Below are positions 1 through 5,029 of a stretch of 5,029 nt of DNA, in pieces (within the stretch, counting starts at the first letter, position 1; each line of letters starts with the position of its first letter). Below the pieces are notes generated by a model. It was given only the letters and a program-made list of their open reading frames with translations, ran no database searches and had not been told where the DNA came from. Where the stretch lies: contig JASLEQ010000420.1 in NCBI GenBank assembly GCA_030151135.1, positions 1 through 5,029 of the forward strand, in the 5' to 3' direction. Position numbers and translations under genes: made by a program. This stretch comes from Candidatus Sulfotelmatobacter sp. (GTDB lineage Bacteria > Acidobacteriota > Terriglobia > Terriglobales > SbA1).

Positions 1-1038
1 TTTACCGAACATCGCGGCACAGTCCGGTGGTTCTTGCCTGGGCTCCTCCGGGATCGTGCTTGCGAAGGCATCGCAGAACGCGTAGTCCGGCTTTCCACTA
101 GGCGGCGGCTCAGGCTTCTCAGTCGTAAAAAATGAAAAGAAGAACCCGCTGTTCGGATCCTCTTTCGGTCCCGGCCCCGGCATCTCCATGTCGAGCCCGT
201 TGTTGATGAACGAGGCCGCATGCGTCGCTCCCCAGTCGCTCGACACGAATCCCTTGAATCCAAGCTCCTTCCGCAGAATGTCCACGAGCGTTTCACGATT
301 CCCGCACCCGTACGTTCCATTGATCCTGTTATACGAGCACATGATCGACGACACATCCGCATTTACCGCCTCTACAAATGGCGCGATATAGATCTCATGC
401 AGCGCCTGGTCGTCCACGAAGATATTGGGGCCGTCGCTGTCATATCCCACATAGTGCTTGGCCTGCGCCATCACGCCTTGCGCCTGGATCCCACGAATGA
501 CTGCGGCCCCCATCGCTCCCGTCAGCACCGGATCTTCCCCGTACGTGTTATAGCCGCGTGCAAAAGTGATATCGCGATCAATGTTGATGAACGGCTGCAA
601 CACGAGGTCGATCCCGAGCGACTTCGCTTCGCGCCCAATAACTACTCCGTTATCCTCCGCCATCTTCACGTCGAAAGTCGCCGCCACCCCCATCGTCGCT
701 GTCTCGGCTTGCGACGGATGCCGCGTCAGCACGCCCGGAGGCCCATCCGACATTCGAATTGCCGGAACCCCCAGTCGCGGCACTCCGGTCAAATAGCCAG
801 CCTGCCCTTGATTCGTCGCCGCATTCTCTCGCGAGCCGCGAATCAGAGCCATCTTCTCTTCCAGCGTCATCTGACTGAGAAGCTTGTCCACCCGCGCATC
901 GCCGGCGACGGCCGCGACGGTTTTTTGCGCCGCGCATCTTGCGGGAACCGTAAGGATCGCAACGAGAAGTCCAAAATGTAAGAGGAAGAAGGATAGGGAT
1001 AGCTGATTACGGCCCGGACCGCCTGGTTGCTGTGTCAT
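1..1038 (-). CDS. Secreted glycoside hydrolase family 3 (beta-glucosidase-like), N-terminal part, runs off left edge
   Basis: The reading frame is open from the ATG at 1038 to position 1, giving 346 residues without a stop; GH3 enzymes of this type are usually 700-900 residues, so the C-terminal half lies outside. Residues 1-37 look like an export signal (hydrophobic stretch 13-31, likely cleavage near the CAA-Q at 35-38). The GH3 barrel follows: SDGPPGV at 97-103, the ARGYNTYGEDP segment at 160-170, the substrate-binding KH pair (K194, H195), and SDWG at 267-270, where D268 is the predicted nucleophile. By family knowledge it hydrolyses terminal beta-linked glucosyl or related residues from oligosaccharides, probably in the periplasm. 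Substrate cannot be told from sequence. After residue 286 there is an unusual Phe/Pro-rich stretch. Start choice: ATG 1038 has AGGTG 9 nt upstream. An in-frame GTG at 1080, preceded by GAGGA, is a real alternative that adds 14 residues. It lies downstream of the deacetylase gene in the same direction. Confidence 0.93.
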   Translation of the reverse strand, partial: MTQQPGGPGRNQLSLSFFLLHFGLLVAILTVPARCAAQKTVAAVAGDARVDKLLSQMTLEEKMALIRGSRENAATNQGQAGYLTGVPRLGVPAIRMSDGPPGVLTRHPSQAETATMGVAATFDVKMAEDNGVVIGREAKSLGIDLVLQPFINIDRDITFARGYNTYGEDPVLTGAMGAAVIRGIQAQGVMAQAKHYVGYDSDGPNIFVDDQALHEIYIAPFVEAVNADVSSIMCSYNRINGTYGCGNRETLVDILRKELGFKGFVSSDWGATHAASFINNGLDMEMPGPGPKEDPNSGFFFSFFTTEKPEPPPSGKPDYAFCDAFASTIPEEPRQEPPDCAAMFGK

Positions 1039-1050
1039 CGTGGACTTCAC

Positions 1051-1077
1051 CTGCTGCGTTCCGTAAAAACGCAGCAG
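1051..1077 (-). promoter_or_regulatory. Perfect 10-bp hairpin/palindrome abutting the GH3 ribosome-binding site
   Basis: On the minus strand CTGCTGCGTT and AACGCAGCAG are perfectly complementary and are separated by a 7-nt loop (TTTACGG). The 3' arm ends in CAG, and its last AG is the first part of the AGGTG Shine-Dalgarno of the GH3 ATG at 1038. Folded in mRNA, the stem would compete with ribosome binding. As DNA it could instead be an operator. If the GH3 protein really starts at GTG 1080, the palindrome lies inside the coding region and this reading weakens. The symmetry is direct observation; the function is inference. Confidence 0.45.
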
Positions 1078-1146
1078 CACATCTTAGTCCTCGACACCTC
1101 ATCACGCCAGCGCGGCCACGGAGAATTTTCAGCCGGAATTCGCGGC

Positions 1147-1179
1147 GCTTCCGATGATGCCCACGCCGCTATCGGAAGC
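1147..1179. repeat. Perfect 9-bp inverted repeat in intergenic region
   Basis: GCTTCCGAT (1147-1155) and ATCGGAAGC (1171-1179) are exact reverse complements separated by 15 nt. No T tract follows on either strand, so it does not look like an intrinsic terminator. It could be an operator, an RNA hairpin in the leader or inter-gene mRNA, or chance. It lies about 110 nt upstream of the GH3 start. Confidence 0.4.
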
Positions 1180-1346
1180 TACGCGCTCCCAGCGCAAGCC
1201 CCCGCGCCTGGGGATTTTGAAAGCATTTCTGATGCTGCTGAGCGTGCTGCTTACGACCAGCCGCACGGTTATGGGGTAGGTGGATCAACAGGTATCTCTG
1301 AACGTGCGGGGATGGCTTCCCACCGCCGCGACGGTCGCGTTGCTCC

Positions 1347-2177
1347 TCACTTCGATACGGCACTGACCTGGTGGAGAAGGCTGCCGCTCTTCTGCCCCAC
1401 CGCTTCCATATATTCGCTCAACGTCACAAATCGATATCCCTTGGCCTTCAACTCTGAGATCAATTCCGGCATCATCGCCGTTGTCGATGACAGCTCGTGA
1501 AACGCGAGTATGTGCGTATAGACCCCATGCTTCTCGCGCTGCTCAATCTGCCGCAGCACTCCGCCCGCCAGCGACGGCTTCGGGCATCCAACGGCGCTTC
1601 TCGTACATAAATAATCGAGCGAGTTCACATCGCGCAGTGCAACCGGGTTCTCCGATGAGATCGTCAGCAGGTGATAGCCTTCCCTCTCCAGATCCCGCCG
1701 CGCATCGTCGGGAATGACCCAATCCGGAGGCCGCAAGTACCTCGGCTCCATCCCCGTCACCGCCTTGATCCTCTCCGCGCCCCGGTTTACATCTTCAAGC
1801 ACCCACTGTTCGCCGTTCTTGCGCTCGGCCGTGCGAAGTTCAATGTGGCTATACGTGTGATCTTCCAACTCAAACCCGCGCTTCACCAACTGTTGCGCTG
1901 CATCGAGACAGGTAACGCCAATATTCTCTTCGTACCGTCGATCTCCCCAGGTCTTCGGCGTAAGCCGCCATCCGACAACAAAGAAGGTCGCCTTCACTCC
2001 GTTCGAATCCAGCACATTCATCAACCCGGGTCCCGGATGCGCGCCTTTGTTTTCAAGCAATACATACGGACGCGGGCCATCGTCGAAAGTCAGCGCAACC
2101 AGTTTGTCGGCGGCCATCGCCGCGGGTGCCCAAAGAACCAAAAACAATGAAGATATGACAGCTTTTCTAGACTTCAT
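1347..2177 (-). CDS. Secreted polysaccharide deacetylase (NodB homology domain, CE4-like)
   Basis: This complete 276-residue protein has a typical signal peptide: KSRK n-region, hydrophobic 6-17, and an AMA-A cleavage site near residue 22. Mature residues carry the NodB fold. Motif 1 is TFDDGP at 30-35, with D32 the expected catalytic base and D33 a metal ligand. KATFFVVG is at 62-69. Motif 2 is HTYSH at 107-111, with H107 and H111 metal ligands. Motif 3 is RPPDW at 149-153, and the motif 5 equivalent is ILAFHE at 223-228, with H227. Family members remove N- or O-acetyl groups from chitin-like polymers, peptidoglycan or exopolysaccharide in a metal-dependent way outside the cytoplasm; the substrate here is unknown. 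A short insertion follows motif 1, and three Cys (90, 191, 198) could form a disulfide. The ATG at 2177 has only a weak GAG upstream but fits the signal peptide. It is divergent from the sigma54 activator and upstream of the GH3 gene on the same strand. Confidence 0.92.
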   Translation of the reverse strand: MKSRKAVISSLFLVLWAPAAMAADKLVALTFDDGPRPYVLLENKGAHPGPGLMNVLDSNGVKATFFVVGWRLTPKTWGDRRYEENIGVTCLDAAQQLVKRGFELEDHTYSHIELRTAERKNGEQWVLEDVNRGAERIKAVTGMEPRYLRPPDWVIPDDARRDLEREGYHLLTISSENPVALRDVNSLDYLCTRSAVGCPKPSLAGGVLRQIEQREKHGVYTHILAFHELSSTTAMMPELISELKAKGYRFVTLSEYMEAVGQKSGSLLHQVSAVSK

Positions 2178-2197
2178 AAGCTCATTATTTGCGCAGC

Positions 2198-2243
2198 GTT
2201 CTCGACCGCGTTAATTACTTTGGTGGGGTGATCGTTCGAGAAC
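2198..2243. repeat. 8-bp inverted repeat in the divergent control region
   Basis: GTTCTCGA (2198-2205) and TCGAGAAC (2236-2243) are exact reverse complements 30 nt apart. The right arm also sits in a small dyad, GTTC-GA-GAAC (2234-2243). The repeat lies between the deacetylase start and the regulator gene, roughly 60-105 bp upstream of the plus-strand -24-like site, a plausible place for activator binding sites. The repeat is observed; any role as an enhancer or operator is a guess. Confidence 0.3.
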
Positions 2244-2301
2244 CGGACAAACCAGTGTTACTCGGCGTCCTCAGCGTACTTGCGGTGAAAGCTTTTACTT
2301 T

Positions 2302-2320
2302 CTGGCGCCTCTCGTGCCAA
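2302..2320 (-). promoter_or_regulatory. Candidate sigma54 (-24/-12) promoter for the deacetylase; weaker match on the opposite strand
   Basis: Read on the minus strand the site is TTGGCACGAGAGGCGCC. The known consensus is YTGGCACG-N4-TTGCW. The -24 half matches fully, and GG (2318-2317) and GC (2306-2305) have the required 10-nt separation. The -12 half keeps only GC of TTGC. Transcription would begin near 2293, leaving a leader of about 116 nt to the deacetylase ATG. Because the element is nearly palindromic (TGGC-N9-GCCA), the plus strand also reads CTGGCGCCTCTCGTGCC with correct spacing and a poorer -24. That version would start near 2328, about 24 nt before the regulator gene. A neighbouring sigma54 activator gene strengthens the case. 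Confidence 0.42.
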
Positions 2321-2351
2321 CCCTCCCCTTCCGTAGTAAGCTTTATCAGGA

Positions 2352-3836
2352 ATGCCCGCCGAGAAGATTCTGATCGTGGATGACGAGCGCCTGGTCCGCT
2401 GGTCTCTTCGTCAGAAATGTGAAGAATGGGGATATCACGTCGTCGAGGCCGTCTCTGGAGAACCCGGCCTGCGTATGGCTGCGCAGGAGTCTCCCGACCT
2501 CGTCCTGCTCGACGTCCGCATGCCCGACATCAACGGCATCCAGGTACTGGAACAGATCAAAAAAGCGCAAGATCCTCCGCCCGTCATCATGATCACGGCG
2601 GACCCGCAACTGGATGATGTCAAGACCGCTCTGAAACTCGGCGCCTACGATTTCATCGGCAAGCCTCTCGACTTCGAGGAACTCCACGTCACCATTCAAA
2701 ACGCCCTTGAAGCCACGCGCCTGCGCACTGAAGTGCAGTCGCTGCGCGGAGAAGTCCGCCGCCACACTGGCTATCACGACTTCGTCGCCGTCGCTCCCAA
2801 AAGCATCGAGTTGATGAACTTCGTCGAGAAGGTCGCGGCCAGCGAAGCCACCACCATCCTCATTCAGGGTGAAAGCGGCACTGGTAAAGATCTCATCGCC
2901 AAGACGATTCACTACGAGAGTTCCCGCCAGAACGGCGCATTCGTCGCCATCAACTGCTCGGCCATCCCCGAAACGCTCATGGAGGCCGAACTTTTCGGCC
3001 ACGAAAAAGGCGCCTTCACCGACGCCAAGCAGATGAAGAAGGGCTTGTTCGAGACGGCGCACGGCGGCACGCTGTTCCTCGACGAAATCGGCGAACTCTC
3101 TCCGCTCCTGCAAGCGAAGTTGCTTCGCGTGTTAGAAGACCAGGTCATCCGTCGCATCGGCGGCGTCCGCGACATGCAAGTCGACGTTCGCGTCATCGCC
3201 GCGTCGAATCGTGATCTCGAAAAAGCCGTACGCGAAGGCCAGTTCCGCCAGGACCTTTATTACCGTCTCGCCATCATTGCTATCTTTATTCCGCCGTTGC
3301 GCGAGCGTACCGAAGACATCCTGCCGCTCGTCGACTTCTTCATCGACTGGTACAACCGAAAGTTCAAGAAAGCGATTCGCGGGATCAGCCCCGAAACGCG
3401 CCGCCTGCTCCTCGCCCATAACTGGCCGGGCAATGTCCGCGAACTGAAGAACTCAATCGAGCGCGCCATGATCCTCGAAGAGGAATCCATCCTTCGCCCG
3501 GTCTACATGCCCTTTGCCGTTGGTGAGGCCGCCCGCAGCGGGTTGACCGCCTTCGAACACTCCAGTTCGTCATCCGAGGGCGCCGGGAAGCAACTTCCCA
3601 ATGGACGCGTGTTGCCCCGTCTTTACATTCCTGAGGAAGGCACGTCGCTCGAAGAAGTCGAGCGCGCCATGGTCGAACTCGCTATGCGGCAGTCCAACGG
3701 AAATCAGACCCACGCCGCCCGCCTGCTCGATATCAGCCGCGACGCCCTTCGCTACAAGCTGAAGAAATTCGAACTCGTCGGCGCCGGAGAGGAAGAACCC
3801 GCCGACTCCGTCCCGTCAGAAAACGCCTCCAGCTAG
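2352..3836 (+). CDS. NtrC-family sigma54-dependent response regulator (receiver, AAA+, Fis HTH)
   Basis: The protein is full length at 494 residues. The receiver domain spans about 4-120, with acidic pocket D10/D11, phosphoacceptor D54, switch T82 and K104. A helical linker at 118-138 precedes the AAA+ sigma54-interaction domain (about 143-380). That domain has Walker A GESGTGKD at 173-180, a GAFTDA loop at 220-225 in place of the usual GAFTGA, Walker B with D244/E245, sensor I around SN at 285-286, the RQDLYYRL Arg region at 299-306, and the sensor II motif WPGNVREL at 358-365. A Ser-rich linker (404-408) leads to a Fis-type helix-turn-helix at about 434-473, followed by an acidic tail. By family, phosphorylation drives oligomerisation and ATP-powered opening of sigma54 promoters. 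No partner kinase lies in the window. The ATG at 2352 is set by the receiver start; its Shine-Dalgarno is poor (AGGA directly abutting the ATG). It diverges from the deacetylase, its most obvious target candidate. Confidence 0.96.
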   Translation: MPAEKILIVDDERLVRWSLRQKCEEWGYHVVEAVSGEPGLRMAAQESPDLVLLDVRMPDINGIQVLEQIKKAQDPPPVIMITADPQLDDVKTALKLGAYDFIGKPLDFEELHVTIQNALEATRLRTEVQSLRGEVRRHTGYHDFVAVAPKSIELMNFVEKVAASEATTILIQGESGTGKDLIAKTIHYESSRQNGAFVAINCSAIPETLMEAELFGHEKGAFTDAKQMKKGLFETAHGGTLFLDEIGELSPLLQAKLLRVLEDQVIRRIGGVRDMQVDVRVIAASNRDLEKAVREGQFRQDLYYRLAIIAIFIPPLRERTEDILPLVDFFIDWYNRKFKKAIRGISPETRRLLLAHNWPGNVRELKNSIERAMILEEESILRPVYMPFAVGEAARSGLTAFEHSSSSSEGAGKQLPNGRVLPRLYIPEEGTSLEEVERAMVELAMRQSNGNQTHAARLLDISRDALRYKLKKFELVGAGEEEPADSVPSENASS

Positions 3837-3942
3837 CCAGTCCAGCTATTCAGCCTTTCATTCCGAACCGCGTAGCCATAGAAATCCCCTTTTCGCCACC
3901 TAAATGACGAAACTTGTGCTGGCCTACCCTGCCCGCTCTCCC

Positions 3943-3977
3943 AAAAAGAATCACGGGCTTCTCAGGGAAGCCCGTGA
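3943..3977 (-). terminator. Rho-independent terminator for the hemA-TPR transcript
   Basis: On the minus strand a perfect 10-bp stem (TCACGGGCTT with AAGCCCGTGA, 7-nt loop CCCTGAG) is followed at once by TTCTTTTT. This is a classic intrinsic terminator, about 40 nt beyond the TPR stop codon at 4016. On the plus strand no T tract follows the hairpin, so it should not efficiently end the converging regulator transcript. Confidence 0.85.
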
Positions 3978-3979
3978 CT

Positions 3980-4010
3980 GCCAAAGTAAAAAAGGAGGAA
4001 TTACTTTGGC
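3980..4010 (-). promoter_or_regulatory. Second 3'-UTR hairpin with anti-Shine-Dalgarno-like loop
   Basis: GCCAAAGTAA and TTACTTTGGC form a perfect 10-bp stem around an 11-nt loop. On the minus strand this loop reads TTCCTCCTTTT. It begins 5 nt after the TPR stop and ends 2 nt before the terminator stem. The loop contains CCUCCUU, the same bases as the 3' end of 16S rRNA, so in RNA it could pair with purine-rich ribosome-binding sites. Possible roles are mRNA 3'-end protection, a 3'-UTR-derived small RNA, or simply a structured spacer. The fold is directly visible; the function is inferred. Confidence 0.5.
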
Positions 4011-4015
4011 TTGCC

Positions 4016-4684
4016 CTAACTTGTCGCTCCGTGCTCTTTCGCCTTCGCAATGTACTGCTCGACCTGTTCCTTCTGCGGATAATTCGGATTCGCCTTCAGC
4101 AGTTTCTCCCACGCATCCACGGCGCCCTTGGTATCACCTTTGCCTTGCCATCGCACCCATCCCAGATTGAACAGTGATTGCGGATGTCCGCCGCGATACT
4201 TCAGCGAAGTCTCCATCTCCTCGATCGCCTTGTCCGCATTCCCCGTGTACCAGTAGGCCGTTCCCATGTCGGTGCGCACATCCGGATTATCCGGATGTAG
4301 TGCCAGCGCTTTTTCGTAAAATTCAATCGCCGTGGGATATTGCTGCCCGTCGTAATACACATTCCCTAACTTCACCAGCGAATCAAAATCGTTTGGATTC
4401 TTGTTGACCGCCTCTAGTAGCGGTGCCGCAGCCTGGGCCAGGGCGGCCTGCGCCTCCGCCTGCTGCCCTCGTTGCATTGACGAATCCTGCTGCGAAACTG
4501 CCGCTGGAGCCGCGCCCGACGCTGCCTGCGCCACCGACGAAGCGGATCCGCGGAATAAGTATCCCAACGCCACGCCGAGCAGCAGGCTCAATGCCGCCAG
4601 CAAGTAAGCCTGCAAGCTGGTCCAGCCCGAACCCGTGCCGCTCGCCCCTTCAGATGGCGACTGCTGTTTTTTTATTTCGGTCAT
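4016..4684 (-). CDS. Membrane-anchored TPR protein downstream of hemA
   Basis: This is a 222-residue protein. A hydrophilic Gly/Ser N-terminus (1-21) is followed by one hydrophobic segment at about 24-44, ending in FRG, which reads as an uncleaved inner-membrane anchor. A low-complexity Ala/Gln linker (47-90) follows, then about three tetratricopeptide repeats (roughly 99-132, 133-166 and 168-200). The helical signatures include LVKLGNVYYDGQQY, AIEFYEKALALHPDN and AVDAWEKLLKANPN. The likely topology puts the repeats in the periplasm, where they would serve as a protein-binding scaffold. Architecture resembles NrfG/CcmI-type TPR factors of cytochrome c maturation, and the neighbouring hemA makes a link to haem plausible, but I cannot assign a specific partner. 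The ATG at 4684 lies inside the hemA 3' end (35-nt overlap), with GAAAGAAG upstream, suggesting translational coupling. Two hairpins follow the stop. Confidence 0.88.
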   Translation of the reverse strand: MTEIKKQQSPSEGASGTGSGWTSLQAYLLAALSLLLGVALGYLFRGSASSVAQAASGAAPAAVSQQDSSMQRGQQAEAQAALAQAAAPLLEAVNKNPNDFDSLVKLGNVYYDGQQYPTAIEFYEKALALHPDNPDVRTDMGTAYWYTGNADKAIEEMETSLKYRGGHPQSLFNLGWVRWQGKGDTKGAVDAWEKLLKANPNYPQKEQVEQYIAKAKEHGATS

Positions 4685-5029
4685 TGTTTTCTTCTTTCTC
4701 TAATCTGGTGCCGGCAAGCGCCTGTTTCGGCGATGCGAGGTGGAACAAGCGGCTGACCGCTGCCGTCATCCGCTCCTGCTCCTCCTTCTCTGGAACTTCT
4801 TTCAGTTCGCGGGCCAGGGAACTGGCAATCTTCTGGATAACCTGCTGTGTGATTGCATGAAGCGACTGATCCTGCTCCCTGGTAAAAGGTCCGCGTTCCT
4901 CTATGAAAGAATCCAGTTCTTGCCGGCAAATTTCTTCCAGGCGCTCTCGTAGCGCCACACTCGTGGGCACGCCGCTCTGGGCCTGCAATCTTCCTCGGAA
5001 GCCTTGTACTTCTCCCGCCACCAGCTTTT
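4650..5029 (-). CDS. hemA: Glutamyl-tRNA reductase, C-terminal part, runs off right edge
   Basis: The visible 125 residues, ending at the TGA at 4650-4652, match the C-terminal dimerisation domain of HemA. Signatures are the GVPTSVALRERLEEICRQEL stretch (visible residues 19-38; family pattern VPTI-x-aLRe), the helix DQSLHAITQQVIQKI (53-67), and the terminal SRLFHL (92-97; family pattern rLFgL). The NADPH-binding and catalytic Cys domains lie beyond the window. HemA reduces glutamyl-tRNA(Glu) to glutamate-1-semialdehyde, the committed step of the C5 pathway to haem and other tetrapyrroles, in the cytosol. The family normally ends close to the LFxL motif. Here about 28 further charged residues follow, the last dozen encoded in the overlap with the TPR gene, which includes an A7 run. 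A GTG at 5021 is internal and is not a start. The assignment rests on only this domain. Confidence 0.85.
   Translation of the reverse strand, partial: KLVAGEVQGFRGRLQAQSGVPTSVALRERLEEICRQELDSFIEERGPFTREQDQSLHAITQQVIQKIASSLARELKEVPEKEEQERMTAAVSRLFHLASPKQALAGTRLEKEENNDRNKKTAVAI

Larger units (their letters stand above)
1039..1346. other. Intergenic region between GH3 and deacetylase genes
   Basis: These 308 bases separate two minus-strand genes. I see no convincing protein gene. Short open frames on both strands have low-complexity, Arg/His/Pro-rich translations with no recognisable domain. No hairpin followed by a T tract appears downstream of the deacetylase stop, so read-through from that gene into the GH3 gene is possible. 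No convincing -35/-10 pair for the GH3 gene was found. Two perfect inverted repeats are present, at 1051-1077 and 1147-1179, and are listed separately. Confidence 0.6.

Noticed and set aside
220..981. 253-residue plus-strand open frame
   Set aside because: It lies antisense within the clearly coding GH3 frame; its Arg/His-rich translation is typical of a shadow frame.
1196..1221. CCCC...GGGG followed by ATTTTG on the plus strand as a terminator
   Set aside because: The stem is only about 4 bp, the T run is short, and no plus-strand gene precedes it.
1169..1363. 64-residue minus-strand open frame overlapping the deacetylase end
   Set aside because: It starts with GTG without a good ribosome-binding site and has an Arg/His/Gln-rich translation with no domain. 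Probably a chance frame in GC-rich spacer.
1671..2150. 159-residue plus-strand open frame
   Set aside because: It is antisense to the deacetylase, whose catalytic motifs all lie in the minus-strand frame.
2346..3113. 255-residue minus-strand open frame
   Set aside because: It is antisense to the receiver and AAA+ domains of the sigma54 activator; no family resemblance of its own.
3951..3977. Bidirectional terminator for the plus-strand regulator gene
   Set aside because: The hairpin is symmetric but no T tract follows on the plus strand, so only the minus-strand call is supported.
3850..4050. 66-residue minus-strand open frame across the terminator region
   Set aside because: It would begin inside the TPR gene and read through both hairpins and the terminator. 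No domain seen.
3991..4177. Plus-strand AAAGGAGG followed by TTG as a possible gene start
   Set aside because: The AGGAGG is the complement of the hairpin loop. The frame downstream is antisense to the TPR gene and has low-complexity content.

Overview
The window looks like chromosomal DNA of a moderately GC-rich Gram-negative soil-type bacterium. An acidobacterium (Koribacter/Terriglobia-like) is my best guess. I base this on the overall style of the proteins and on the combination of a secreted GH3 glycosidase, a NodB-type deacetylase, a Fis-family sigma54 activator and a hemA-TPR pair. This is a recognition-based inference; no search was run.

Left part (1-2177, minus strand): two secreted carbohydrate-active proteins. 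The first is the N-terminal 346 residues of a GH3 beta-glucosidase-like enzyme (1-1038), which runs off the left edge. The second, upstream in the same direction, is a complete 276-residue polysaccharide deacetylase with a signal peptide (1347-2177). The 308-bp gap between them holds no convincing gene. It contains two perfect hairpins, one abutting the GH3 ribosome-binding site.

Middle (2178-3836): a 174-bp divergent control region separates the deacetylase from a full-length 494-residue NtrC-type response regulator on the plus strand (receiver, sigma54 AAA+ domain, Fis helix-turn-helix). This control region contains a palindromic element with GG-N10-GC spacing. On the minus strand it has a near-consensus -24 half of a sigma54 promoter pointing at the deacetylase. 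A weaker match points at the regulator itself. A simple working model is that the regulator controls its divergent envelope/polysaccharide genes and possibly itself. No histidine kinase is visible.

Right part (3837-5029, minus strand): the 3' end of hemA (glutamyl-tRNA reductase, first committed enzyme of C5 tetrapyrrole synthesis) overlaps by 35 nt a membrane-anchored TPR protein. The pair is closed by two tandem hairpins. The second is a good intrinsic terminator. The first displays a CCUCC anti-Shine-Dalgarno-like loop. This terminator region also separates the pair from the convergent regulator gene.

No tRNA, rRNA, CRISPR array, insertion sequence or phage gene was seen.
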